A stretch of 64,000 nucleotides of DNA from Limibacter armeniacum (GTDB lineage Bacteria; Bacteroidota; Bacteroidia; Cytophagales; Flammeovirgaceae), in contig NZ_JBAJNO010000008.1 of NCBI RefSeq assembly GCF_036880985.1, positions 806,001 to 870,000 of the forward strand, read 5' to 3'. Within the stretch, counting starts at the first letter, position 1; every line of letters starts with the position of its first letter. This document shows, piece by piece, positions 43,819-53,044 of this stretch. A program made the translations under genes and the position numbers. Under the pieces are notes generated by a model that saw only the letters and a list, made by a program, of their open reading frames with translations, ran no database searches and was not told the origin of the DNA.

Positions 43819-45726
43819 ATGAGAATATTACTTATCGCGCTTCTGCTATTATCTGGAAGCCAACTTTTAGCACAAACTTACAAAGATGTATCAAGTAAGG
43901 TAAAAAGCGCTACAGTGTACACTAAAGGCGCTCAAATCATAAGGAAAGCAAATGTCAGTTTGAAAGCAGGTAAGAACTACTTGAAATTCACCAAGCTTTC
44001 AGAAAACATAAATCCTTCTAACCTTCAGTTGAGTGGGAATGGCACCTATACACTGATCAGTGTCAAACACCAGCATAATTACCTGAGCAAGGAAGATAAG
44101 CAGCAAGATGCTGACCGTGAAGTATGGAAACAGAAGCTAGACTTACTCAACAAACAAGAAGTTAAGGAGAGAGCCAAGCTGAGGGTAGTGGATAGAGAAT
44201 TGGAAATTCTGTTGGCAAACAAACAACTCAGAGGGGAGCAACAGAACCTGAGCACACAGGAGTTGATGACAGCCATGAACTATTTCAGCAGCAAGATGAC
44301 TGAGATAGAGGAGAAGAAAATTGCCATCAATAGCAGGTTGGAGGATATCAAAGAAGAAAAAGAAAAACTGATCCATCAAATTTCCTTGTTGAAGAAAGGG
44401 AATGATGAACTGGTAAGCGAAGTGTTGGCTGTGGTGGATGTACCTCAGGCTCTTGATTGGAAAGTGGAGTTAACCTATACCATTGACAAGGCAGGTTGGT
44501 TTCCAACATATGACATTCGTGTAAACAAGCTGAATGAACCAATGCAGATTGTCTCCAAGGCAAGTGTTTTTCAGCAAAGTGGCTATGACTGGAAAGATGT
44601 TAAGCTATCCATTTCTTCTGGTAACCCATCTCAGAATCAGGTTTTGCCTACCATGGATACTTGGTACCTGGATTATACCTATTCCACTTTCAATTCAAGA
44701 AACTATGGTAGCCAAAGTTACTATAGCACACCTGCTTCTTCACTGGGTATCCATCAGGTGAGTGGTAAAATCAGGGATGAGAGAGGTGAACCAATAGCGG
44801 GAGCAACTGTCCTTGTAAAAGGATCAACGATTGGAACAGTTACGAATAGAGAAGGTTATTACTCATTGCAGTTGCCAAATAATGCAGCCGTTTTGGTTGT
44901 TCACTATATTGGTTATGAAAATGTAGAGGTACCGATAAATCAGTCGGTAGCCAATGTTACACTGAAGGAGGATATAAATCAGCTTGATGAAGTAGTAGTT
45001 GTGGGTTATGGCACGGAAGTTAAAAAAAGACTGTCAGGAAAAGTAGCAGGCGTTAATGTAAGTAAAGCTAAAAAAGAGGAGGCTCCCAAACCTATTCCAG
45101 TTACCCGAACAGAGAACCCTGTCAGCTTTAACTATGAGATCAAAATACCTTATACAGTGCCTTCAGACGGTCAGTCTTATGTAATTGAGATGCTTAAGCA
45201 GGAAGTGCCTACAGAATACGCTTACAGTGCTGTTCCAAAATTGGAGGAGGGAGCATTCCTGATGGCTAGGGTACCTGACTGGGAGAATTATGACTTCCTT
45301 GAAGGAGAGGCAAGTTTGTATTTTGATAACAATTTTGTCGGTAAAACGGTCATCAGTAGCGAGACCGTAACAGATACTTTGGACATCTCTTTGGGTAAGG
45401 ATGAGCGAATAGTGGTCAAGCGTGAAAAGGTAAAAGAACTGAAAGAGAAAGCTTTCATTGGCGCTACGAGAAAGGCAACAAGAGCTTGGACCATTTCATT
45501 GAAAAATGCCCGTTCCGAAACGGTTGAGGTTAACCTTAAAGACCAGATTCCGGTATCGGTCAATGATGAGATTGAAGTTGAGTTGCTTTCAGGAGATGGG
45601 GCAGAATTAGATGACAAGACGGGCTTGTTGACTTGGAAGATCAAACTGAAGCCTGGACAATCCAAGGACTTTACATTTAAATATATGGTACGATATCCGA
45701 AAAAGGAAAATGTGCTGCTAGAGTAG
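43819..45726 (+). CDS. MuiA-like DUF4139 protein with an inserted SusC-type regulatory domain
   Basis: The 635-residue protein has a signal peptide (near LLAQ, residue 19), an N-terminal DUF4140-like beta region (about 28-100), a charged coiled coil (about 95-200), and a DUF4139 domain that starts near 205 (LDWKVELTYTIDKAGWFPTYDIRV). A carboxypeptidase-regulatory-like module splits it at about 314-400 (VSGKIRDERGEPIAGATVLVKG), ending in a TonB-box-like LDEVVVVGYGT and KVAGVNV. The DUF4139 part resumes near 432 (NPVSFNYEIKIPYTVPSDGQ) and runs to the end. MuiA in Pseudomonas was named from mucoidy inhibition; function in Bacteroidetes is unknown. The insert copies the N-terminal design of SusC proteins. 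Confidence 0.85.
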   Translation: MRILLIALLLLSGSQLLAQTYKDVSSKVKSATVYTKGAQIIRKANVSLKAGKNYLKFTKLSENINPSNLQLSGNGTYTLISVKHQHNYLSKEDKQQDADREVWKQKLDLLNKQEVKERAKLRVVDRELEILLANKQLRGEQQNLSTQELMTAMNYFSSKMTEIEEKKIAINSRLEDIKEEKEKLIHQISLLKKGNDELVSEVLAVVDVPQALDWKVELTYTIDKAGWFPTYDIRVNKLNEPMQIVSKASVFQQSGYDWKDVKLSISSGNPSQNQVLPTMDTWYLDYTYSTFNSRNYGSQSYYSTPASSLGIHQVSGKIRDERGEPIAGATVLVKGSTIGTVTNREGYYSLQLPNNAAVLVVHYIGYENVEVPINQSVANVTLKEDINQLDEVVVVGYGTEVKKRLSGKVAGVNVSKAKKEEAPKPIPVTRTENPVSFNYEIKIPYTVPSDGQSYVIEMLKQEVPTEYAYSAVPKLEEGAFLMARVPDWENYDFLEGEASLYFDNNFVGKTVISSETVTDTLDISLGKDERIVVKREKVKELKEKAFIGATRKATRAWTISLKNARSETVEVNLKDQIPVSVNDEIEVELLSGDGAELDDKTGLLTWKIKLKPGQSKDFTFKYMVRYPKKENVLLE

Positions 45727-45734
45727 TGAATGCA

Positions 45735-45774
45735 GAAAGGCTGAATGGAATACGAACCATTCAGTCTTTTTTTA
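45735..45774 (+). terminator. Terminator after the MuiA-like gene
   Basis: AGGCTGAATGG and CCATTCAGTCT pair with one G-U over AATACGAA and run into a T-tract. Confidence 0.87.
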
Positions 45775-45846
45775 TTGAGGCAAATTTAGACAAAAAAATA
45801 CAGGCGGGATAGCCTGTATAAAAAAAACGAAAGGAAAGAAGGGGTA

Positions 45847-47448
45847 TTAAAAGCAAGCTCCAGCTGCCTTATCGTTCGGTATCTCGACTCTTTTGGTAAT
45901 TTCGTTGTCACTGATTGTATAATTGAAATCTTCGTATCCCATCCATCTGCCACCAACCCAAACACTAGTGTAGAATTGGTATTCTGTTCCAACTTTTAGT
46001 TTGTTGGTAGAGAAAACCCCTCCTTTCATATAACCCAAGTACTGCCAATATCGACACCCGCTTGGGTCTTTGTAATAGATATAAGCACTAGGGTAGAATA
46101 CAACATCTGGATTATTGGGGCAAGTAGCAGAAAGGTCAAAACTGATTTCTTCCAGTGGGGAAGTATCTCCTGTTGCTGTAAAAGAGATTGACTGGGCTTG
46201 GCAGGCATCAAATGATTCAGATGTAGCAATTTCTTTAGTGTTGTTACACCAGTAATAGCCATCGAATATTTTGATTTCGAGTGAGGTGTTTTGGGGTACC
46301 CGATACATGTAAATCATCTCTTGGTCAGCGAAGTACTTGTACCCTGAGCTTAGATACTGACCTGTTTGTGAATTATAGATTCTTGTATAATAATATCCTG
46401 ATTTGAAGTTACTGTCAAAACTCATGTTAATGCTTGAAGTGTTGCATGAACTGAACCACCAGTCAAGATTCCAGTAAGAAAGATGTGATACGCTCAGCGT
46501 TGCATACAGTTCTCCGCTTTGCTCGTACACTAAAGCATTGCCTTCACTATCCCATGATGATGCTCCTTCATTGAGACTCCAAACAGGGATAATGTCACCC
46601 GCCTTGACAGGTTCGTAATTGTTTTCAGGGTTAGAAGTTGCTGAAGAGATACTAATTTCTACTTTGATGGGTTCAGAGAAGGTTTTAACCTCTTTTGTCT
46701 CGCTATGCATATTGATTGCTACAAGACCAGCTGTTTCAAATACAAAATAACCTTCTTCTTCCCTGAGTGAGATATTATCTAAACCTCCAGGGAAAGCTTC
46801 TAGTGCTTGAGGACTGTTAGGTGAAAAATAGACCAATTGTGCCGTAACATTACCAGTAACAGGTCTGCCTTTAGCATCCTTCATAATAGTGCCATTTGGA
46901 ATAGTTACAGAAGCACCTTCTTGGTCATAGCTATATGTTTGGAAACTCATTTCCTGTGTGGTCGCACCTTGGCTATCAGTATTGAAATTGATTTCCTGAA
47001 CACTTATTCCTTCAGGTGGAGAACTGAGGTTCACCATATTGATATAGACATACTGTGCCTCCGCATTTGTTGTGGTGATATTTCTGGAAGTGGTTAGGTA
47101 ATTTGACAACTTGGCTGTAACTGTAAAATCAAGCTGTATGGGAACTTCACTTTGAGACTTTACCACAAGCGTTAGGAAACCAAACTCATTTACACTGAAT
47201 CGCCTGTTAAGATTTTGACTCAAAATAGAAGTGGCATTGGGACCACTGACCGATATGGAAATGTCCTCAAATGGAATTTCTGTACTGCTATTGGTGTCAA
47301 CGAACTGTACAGTGATGGTACTTATGTTGCTGTCATCATCTATGGCTAATTGAAGCTGTAATCCTTCCAGTGGATCATTGCAACTACCAATTAAACAGAG
47401 TACCAGAAGAAAGACGATTTTTTTTGCTAATCGCAATATCATGATCAT
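45847..47448 (-). CDS. Unrecognised lipoprotein with beta-sandwich segments
   Basis: The 533-residue lipoprotein (lipobox ending LIGSC, C23) has no catalytic motif that I recognise. Residues about 40-130 look like a carboxypeptidase-regulatory or Ig-like repeat. The middle (about 175-310, GASVTIPNGTIMKDAKGRPVTGNVTAQLVYFSP and FETAGLVAINMHSETKEV) recalls CILP/FAM171-type extracellular beta regions. The last 200 residues are Tyr- and Trp-rich with several Cys. It overlaps the upstream barrel gene by 4 bases, so translation is probably coupled. A surface-exposed partner of that barrel is a reasonable guess. Confidence 0.7.
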   Translation of the reverse strand: MIMILRLAKKIVFLLVLCLIGSCNDPLEGLQLQLAIDDDSNISTITVQFVDTNSSTEIPFEDISISVSGPNATSILSQNLNRRFSVNEFGFLTLVVKSQSEVPIQLDFTVTAKLSNYLTTSRNITTTNAEAQYVYINMVNLSSPPEGISVQEINFNTDSQGATTQEMSFQTYSYDQEGASVTIPNGTIMKDAKGRPVTGNVTAQLVYFSPNSPQALEAFPGGLDNISLREEEGYFVFETAGLVAINMHSETKEVKTFSEPIKVEISISSATSNPENNYEPVKAGDIIPVWSLNEGASSWDSEGNALVYEQSGELYATLSVSHLSYWNLDWWFSSCNTSSINMSFDSNFKSGYYYTRIYNSQTGQYLSSGYKYFADQEMIYMYRVPQNTSLEIKIFDGYYWCNNTKEIATSESFDACQAQSISFTATGDTSPLEEISFDLSATCPNNPDVVFYPSAYIYYKDPSGCRYWQYLGYMKGGVFSTNKLKVGTEYQFYTSVWVGGRWMGYEDFNYTISDNEITKRVEIPNDKAAGACF

Positions 47449-48203
47449 AGTAGTTTCAAGGATATTAAGGTAAAGGTGTAGTGTAGTTTAAAAGACAGGT
47501 AAGGGTAAATTTGGTATTGAGAGAGGTTTTGCTCAATTGTTGGTTGCTGAGATACATTTGGGGCGAGATAGTTACTAGCTTCCATACTTACTTTTGGAGC
47601 ACCTTGATAAAATGCTCCAATGTCTATCCCTAAGCCCAAACCTTTGAGAATATCATTGAGAATAAACCAGTGTTGTCTCCTGAGTGACCGAATATCCTTC
47701 AATTCCAGATTACTGCCTATACCTAAATAGGGCATAATGGAATTGGTTTTGATAAAAACAGCTACCTGACCTAGTTCTTCAGGGGAAATATCAATTCCAC
47801 CAACGAAAACATTACTGTCGTTTAAGCCTGTGACAGAAAAGTCAGTCATAACGTTATAGGCAAGCCCAGCGGTTACTTTTAAGGCGATAGGAGCATTACG
47901 TGTTTCGGGATGAAAATAGTAGTGACCATAGATACCAGCAGTGATGGTTTCTGCCTTGATTTTAGCTAAAATACTATAGTCAAGGATATAGCGGTTTTGA
48001 GTGAAATTTACATTGAGGTAATTGATGTTTCCACTTACTGAAAAATGGTTTTTGAGGGTCTTTTCAGCGTCAATTCCAATTCCTTGGCTACTGAATTTTA
48101 ATCCCAAGTGCAGGTAATTCCTACTTTTTCGTTGGGCATGACAATCAACGTTAAATAAGGAAAGTAGAAATAAAGTTAAGCTCCAAAGTAGTAGGGTTTT
48201 CAT
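47445..48203 (-). CDS. Outer-membrane beta-barrel protein of unknown function
   Basis: The 252-residue protein has a signal peptide (near CHAQ, residue 24) and alternating beta strands (FSVSGNINYLNVNF, ETITAGIYGHYYFHPE, APIALKVTAGLAYNVM, YPYLSFKLHYTF) typical of small outer-membrane barrels of the PorT-like kind. The lipoprotein gene follows with a 4-base overlap, and the split secreted gene precedes it by 38 bases. The three are probably one operon. Confidence 0.72.
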   Translation of the reverse strand: MKTLLLWSLTLFLLSLFNVDCHAQRKSRNYLHLGLKFSSQGIGIDAEKTLKNHFSVSGNINYLNVNFTQNRYILDYSILAKIKAETITAGIYGHYYFHPETRNAPIALKVTAGLAYNVMTDFSVTGLNDSNVFVGGIDISPEELGQVAVFIKTNSIMPYLGIGSNLELKDIRSLRRQHWFILNDILKGLGLGIDIGAFYQGAPKVSMEASNYLAPNVSQQPTIEQNLSQYQIYPYLSFKLHYTFTLISLKLL

Positions 48204-48241
48204 AGCAAAAGTAGATAGTGGTAAAGTTAGTGGTCGATCAA

Positions 48242-49455
48242 TTAGTTTAAAGCCAGACTTTCTGCTTTTTTCTCTTTCTCCTTAAGTATACCACCTTCAT
48301 AAGTGGTGATCACAAATGCTTCATCCTTGAGAGAAAGACCATAAGTTTTTTGAAGGCTAGTAATGGTGAGGATATTATTTCCTATAACAGCAAATGAGTA
48401 TTTTCCTTGTAACTGAAGCGTAGCCAATAGTTTGTTTTCATGGTATATTCCCAACCATTTTTTGGAAACAGGTTTCATGTATAGCTGTTTATCCGTAAAG
48501 TATTGGGCTAAGGCTTCCTGCTCTTGAATTTTGATATAGTAGTTGTCCATGTCAAACTTGAACAGGTTTACACCATCAAAGAAATGAGTACCTTGTTTTT
48601 TGTGTGTAAGGATCATCCAAGAACCGAAGTCCATACGTTGGTCATAGTAGTATTTGCGGATTTTGTTTTTTTTGCGGACGGATGCTAAGATGATCTCATT
48701 GTCTTCAGTCATTTCCACCTCAGAGGCTATCTCTTTTGTATTCAGGTTGAATAGCAATTTTAATAGCGCTATATCTTCCACACTACTTATTTCATTCAGG
48801 TTGATTTTGTCAGGTATCAGTTCTTCAATCACTGGAGGGGTGTGCTCTTCTGGGGTAGGAGGAATAACTGTTTCTGTATTGTCTTCACTTCCATTGATTA
48901 TATTTTCCTTGATACTTTCAGAACTGCTCGCTTCGGTGTCAGTAGTTGTCTCAGAGTTAGTTTCTAACCCTTGATCAAGTGCTTCCTGCAGAGGTCTGAC
49001 TTTTTGAGGCCTATTCTGAATAGGTTCAAATTCATTATGTTGTTGGGATTGTTATTATCAGTTACAGCAAAAGCTTCAGTGGTTTTGTTACCATTGATGC
49101 CGTCTACTTTGTTCATGACCATGATCCTTCTTTCAAAATAATCACTTTGGCTGAACATAATATTGGACTTTCGGACTCCTGCAACAGCTATTCCAGACTC
49201 ATATACCCTGACTATTTTAAGCGCATCTTTATCTGAGTATTGTATAAGTCTTCCTGTATCATTCAAATCAAATCTCTCCGTAGTTCCAGAATGAGTTATT
49301 ATATGAATTTCAAACCCAGATAGGGCACTAACCTGATCTACCATGATGTTGTATTGCTCTTGGTCTTCCTGTACCAATAGAACGCCATTCCATTGTGCAT
49401 AAATGAAAGCAAAACTATTGATAGAGAGTAGTATAGTGATAAGTAGTTGTTTCAT
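48242..49455 (-). pseudogene. Secreted protein of unknown function, split by a frameshift
   Basis: The upstream frame (49455 to 48964) starts with a signal peptide (AFIYAQ, residue 21) and about 120 residues with a beta-rich look. The second frame is open from about 49050 to 48242 and continues as QQHNEFEPIQNRPQKVRPLQ, a Thr/Glu/Pro linker, and then a folded C-terminal part (LIPDKINLNEISSVEDIALLKLLF). Adding one C in the CCC at 49045-49047 (minus strand) joins the frames as NPQQHNEFEP. Repaired, the protein would have about 404 residues. The second frame alone starts only at a GTG (48832) with no signal peptide, which argues against two genes. Function unknown. Confidence 0.72.
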
Positions 49456-49820
49456 GATTATTTTAATTGGTACAGAAAAATAACGTAAAAAGGTTTAGCT
49501 GTACATGTGAGCCAGAAAGCCGTGAAGTGGAGAAAGTGTAGATTGTTATTTTATCGGATTATAAAGGGCTATTATCAGGGTTTAGCCAAAAAACATACAT
49601 TAGTTAAGGATGAAGTGAAGCGACTTTATCAATCAGCGTAAAACTTTTGGGGAGGATGTTTGGCTACAAACATTAAGGAAATTAAATTCAGATAAGAATA
49701 TTTCTAGATTGACCTTCAATTGACAACATTATATTTCTGCACATTTACTTGTATAACCTACTCAAGTGATAAACCTTTGAAAAAGTATAGAAGCTAACTC
49801 TTCCATACTGTACTTATCAT
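49456..49820. other. Divergent intergenic region at 49.5-49.8 kb
   Basis: 365 bases without a supported ORF. A possible promoter for the plus-strand barrel gene is TTG-N18-TATATTTC near 49710-49738, with a C in place of the last G. Nothing else is recognised. Confidence 0.3.
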
Positions 49821-51278
49821 ATGTCTACTCTAACTCAAATCAAATTTGGAGGATATACTGGTGGGGTACTTTTGATCTATTTTCTGTCATACTTTGACCT
49901 TTTTGCCCAAAACCATTATTACAATACGGTTCAATATGGAGGAACCGCCTCTCTTATATCTGGAGCTGCTGTATCAGGTACTCCTGACAATGCTTCCATT
50001 TATTACAACCCTGCAGCGACTGCCATTCATCGTGTACAGGATCTCTCAATGAGTTCAAACCTGTATGGGATTACCTTGCTGAAGGTGTTTAACGGAGCTG
50101 GGTTGAATCAGGATTTCAATTCCAATAAAGTAAACCTGTTCCCTCAGTTGTTAGCGGGAAGAATACCATCTAAAAAATCGGACAGGCTTTTTATTGGTTA
50201 TACACTATTGACTAGAAATGACAACGTTGTAGAGTTTAATGCCAGAAATAATATTTATAAGCCAAGCTCAGTAGATAATACACCTGATACATTGGCAGTG
50301 GCTGCATTTGACTGGGAAGAACAATTGACAGAGCAGTGGGGAGGACTGAATTTAAGTTATAGGTTAAACAGTAATTGGGCAATTGGAGGCACCTTCTTTC
50401 TCGCATACCGGCAGCATAAGTTTTCAAGTAGAAGTTTTGTCAGAATTGTCAACTTGTCAAATAGTATCACCATCGGGACAGGAGAATTGTTTCAGCGCTT
50501 TAGAAGCAATACCTTGGGGATGCTTTTGAAACTGGGTGTTCATTGGAAACAGGGACCTATCAGGTTAGGAGGAACCATTACTACTCCCAAACTGAACCTT
50601 GATACCTTTATAGACAAAGGGACTTTGGAGCGAGAGCTTTTGATACTGAACATCCATGAGTTTTTTGGGGCTAATGACATTATCCTGATAGATCGGCAGG
50701 AGAAGTTGAAAACGAGACACAAACAACCATGGGAAATTGCATTTGGGGCTGCCTATCAACTAAAGCGGACCGCCTTGTATTTCAGTGTCAATTATTATAC
50801 AGCTGTGAGTATCTATACGTTGCTTGACCCTAAACCGCCAAGTGATATTGTGGAAGAGTTACTTTCCTCAACAGATTTTTTGTCAGTGAGGGATGGGGCT
50901 CGGTCAATTACCAATATCAGTGTAGGAGCGGAACATAGATATGGTAGTTTTACCTTGTTGGGAGGTTTCAGGACAAACCTGTCCAATTATTTGGATATCA
51001 GAAACCGTATTGGCAGTGAGATTGTGATAGCCCCTGGAGTCGGACGGTATAACCTGTATTATCTAACGGCAGGAGTTGGGTTCCAAAAAGGACACAATAG
51101 TGTACATATAGGAATAGATTATGGTTTTTCGAAGAAGAGTGTGGCGCCATTTGCGGATGACCTGACATCAATCAATAACTTTTTTGGCTTTCAAGAAAGT
51201 GAGGTAAGCCCTGAAGTAAAGTTGAATCAGATTAACCTGATTCTAAGCTTTACACATTACTTGAAAACAGGTGACTAA
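49821..51278 (+). CDS. FadL-like outer-membrane barrel protein
   Basis: The 485-residue protein has an N-terminal signal sequence (hydrophobic residues 12-28, then FAQN). QYGGTASLISGAAVSGTPDNASIYYNPAATA is characteristic of the FadL/OMPP1 N-terminal hatch (a PDNAS/YYNPA pattern). Alternating beta strands continue to the end (INLILSFTHYLK). FadL proteins take hydrophobic molecules across the outer membrane; here the substrate is unknown. The next gene starts 51 bases later, so they may share a transcript. Confidence 0.72.
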   Translation: MSTLTQIKFGGYTGGVLLIYFLSYFDLFAQNHYYNTVQYGGTASLISGAAVSGTPDNASIYYNPAATAIHRVQDLSMSSNLYGITLLKVFNGAGLNQDFNSNKVNLFPQLLAGRIPSKKSDRLFIGYTLLTRNDNVVEFNARNNIYKPSSVDNTPDTLAVAAFDWEEQLTEQWGGLNLSYRLNSNWAIGGTFFLAYRQHKFSSRSFVRIVNLSNSITIGTGELFQRFRSNTLGMLLKLGVHWKQGPIRLGGTITTPKLNLDTFIDKGTLERELLILNIHEFFGANDIILIDRQEKLKTRHKQPWEIAFGAAYQLKRTALYFSVNYYTAVSIYTLLDPKPPSDIVEELLSSTDFLSVRDGARSITNISVGAEHRYGSFTLLGGFRTNLSNYLDIRNRIGSEIVIAPGVGRYNLYYLTAGVGFQKGHNSVHIGIDYGFSKKSVAPFADDLTSINNFFGFQESEVSPEVKLNQINLILSFTHYLKTGD

Positions 51279-51328
51279 ACAACAAAATACGGTTTTATAG
51301 GTTAACTTTTTGGATCAAAAAAATACAT

Positions 51329-52120
51329 ATGTGTCTCATAACTTTTGCTTTGGACAAACATCCCCGATACAAATTGGTTTTGGCTGCTAATCGGGATGAA
51401 TTTTTTAATAGACCTACTCAACCGATGCATTTTTGGGAAGAGCATCCGGATCTTCTGGCAGGTAAAGACCTTCAGGCAGGTGGCACTTGGATGGGGTTTA
51501 ATCAGCAAGGGAAGTTTGTTGCTATTACAAACTATCGTGATATGGCAAGTATCAAGGAAAGTGCACCTTCAAGAGGTCACCTTACTGCGGGATTTTTGCT
51601 CTCACCTTTCAGTGCTGCTGATTATATGACAGAAGTGGAAAGAGAGGGACACAAGTACAATGGTTTTAACCTTTTAACAGCTGATAGTAGTGGTTTTTAT
51701 TATTACTCCAATTATGATGGAAGCCCGAAGCGGTTGTCGGAAGGTATCTATGGCTTGAGTAATCATCTACTGGATACTCCTTGGGTAAAGGTAACCAAGA
51801 GTAAAAGGCATCTGAATGAGCTGTTGGTTCAAGATATCATCACAACCGACCAGTTGCAATCCATGATGTTTGATATGGAAACCGTATCAGAAGATCAATT
51901 GCCTGATACAGGTATTGGTGCAGAATGGGAAAAGCTGTTGTCCTCCATGTTTATAAAGACGGACTTTGATTATGGCACAAGATGCTCATCCGCAGTGCTC
52001 ATGGACTATGAAGGAAACCTCACTGTACAGGAGGTTACCTACAATAGTCAGCAAGAGGTATTAAGTGATAAGCATTATAGCCTAAAACTTGATCAGCCGT
52101 TTGGATCTGACTGTTACTAA
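51329..52120 (+). CDS. NRDE-family (TANGO2-like) protein
   Basis: The 263-residue protein opens with MCLITFALDKHPRYKLVLAANRDEFFNRPT, the NRDE signature from which the family takes its name. Cys2 is in the position of an N-terminal nucleophile of Ntn hydrolases. LLAGKDLQAGGTWMGFNQQGKFVAITNYRD and YGLSNHLLDTPWVKV also fit. The biological role is unsettled. Its stop overlaps the convergent MBL hydrolase stop by 4 bases, with no terminator between. Confidence 0.9.
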   Translation: MCLITFALDKHPRYKLVLAANRDEFFNRPTQPMHFWEEHPDLLAGKDLQAGGTWMGFNQQGKFVAITNYRDMASIKESAPSRGHLTAGFLLSPFSAADYMTEVEREGHKYNGFNLLTADSSGFYYYSNYDGSPKRLSEGIYGLSNHLLDTPWVKVTKSKRHLNELLVQDIITTDQLQSMMFDMETVSEDQLPDTGIGAEWEKLLSSMFIKTDFDYGTRCSSAVLMDYEGNLTVQEVTYNSQQEVLSDKHYSLKLDQPFGSDCY

Positions 52121-52935
52121 TTTTTTCGTAATACAGGACCTTCCAATATACTGCGGATTACATTTCTTTTTGATACATCGCCTGCTGTAAACCAATACAT
52201 CAGGCGGTCTTCTTTACCCAAAAGTTGTAAGGTTATTTCGTCTATGGAATACCCTTCTTTTTTTAGACTAATTGTTCTCTCCTTGAGGTTCAACATAAAG
52301 TCCAGCTTGCGTTTCAAGGCTGTTTCCGCATCTTGAAAAGTAGGGCGGTGACAACAAAAAATCTTTTTCACCTTGAGTTTGCTAAGCTTTTGCACAGAAT
52401 CAAGGCTTTGTAAAAAGTCTTCGTCTTTCCTGAAGTACTTCACCTTGTCTGCCAGAAAAGCATCTGCCGAAAAAAGCCACTGCTTCTCCGGTTCGTATAG
52501 AGCAACCTGATCAGTAGCATGCCCCGGAACATTAATTACCTGAAAATTATAACGGTTGGTTTTAACCTCACTTCCCAATTCTGAAGTGGAAGTAACAGGA
52601 GCAGGAGCCCAGACTACTTGCTGGTAGAAGTGGATACCAAAACCATTGGAAAGAATATGATTGGTAGCAGAAGAAGCCAAAACAGGGTACCCAGCTTTAG
52701 TCAGGGCAAGGGCATTGCCACTATGGTCTTCATGGTGGTGTGTAATTACTACTTGATTGACATTGGCAGCTGTAGCAAAGGATAACACCTCATTAGTAAA
52801 ACATGATAGGCCTGAGTCTATAAGCAAGCCATCAACGGCATAGCACCTTACGTACATTATGGGTGAAATCACACCAAAAATTTTTTTGCCCATTCTAAGA
52901 GCCTGCACTTCATCGAATGTTTCAGTAGTAGTCAT
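52117..52935 (-). CDS. Metallo-beta-lactamase-fold hydrolase
   Basis: The 272-residue protein has the metal motif HHHEDH (66-71), the NVPGHATD (third ligand) and SADAFL segments, and later FCCHRP, as in glyoxalase II/MBL-fold enzymes. The last 60 residues are helical. The reaction (thioester, lactone or other) cannot be assigned. It overlaps the convergent NRDE gene by 4 bases at the 3' ends. Confidence 0.88.
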   Translation of the reverse strand: MTTTETFDEVQALRMGKKIFGVISPIMYVRCYAVDGLLIDSGLSCFTNEVLSFATAANVNQVVITHHHEDHSGNALALTKAGYPVLASSATNHILSNGFGIHFYQQVVWAPAPVTSTSELGSEVKTNRYNFQVINVPGHATDQVALYEPEKQWLFSADAFLADKVKYFRKDEDFLQSLDSVQKLSKLKVKKIFCCHRPTFQDAETALKRKLDFMLNLKERTISLKKEGYSIDEITLQLLGKEDRLMYWFTAGDVSKRNVIRSILEGPVLRKN

Positions 52936-52985
52936 GTCGCTAATGGATTATTGAAAAAATAACATCGTTAAAGTACAAAAAAGCA

Positions 52986-53023
52986 AAAAGGATTTCCTCT
53001 TTAAGAAAGGAAATCCTTTTTGT
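52986..53023 (-). terminator. Terminator after the PorT-like barrel gene
   Basis: AAAGGATTTCCT and AGGAAATCCTTT pair perfectly over a short loop. It lies just beyond the stop of the barrel gene, which is read on the minus strand, and has T-rich tracts on both sides. Confidence 0.82.
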
Positions 53024-53044
53024 ATTGTTCATTTTCAGTTGACA

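Noticed and set aside
48242-48832. Independent gene starting at GTG 48832
   Set aside because: It lacks a signal peptide and start context, and the frame is open to about 49050 and joins naturally to the upstream secreted frame.
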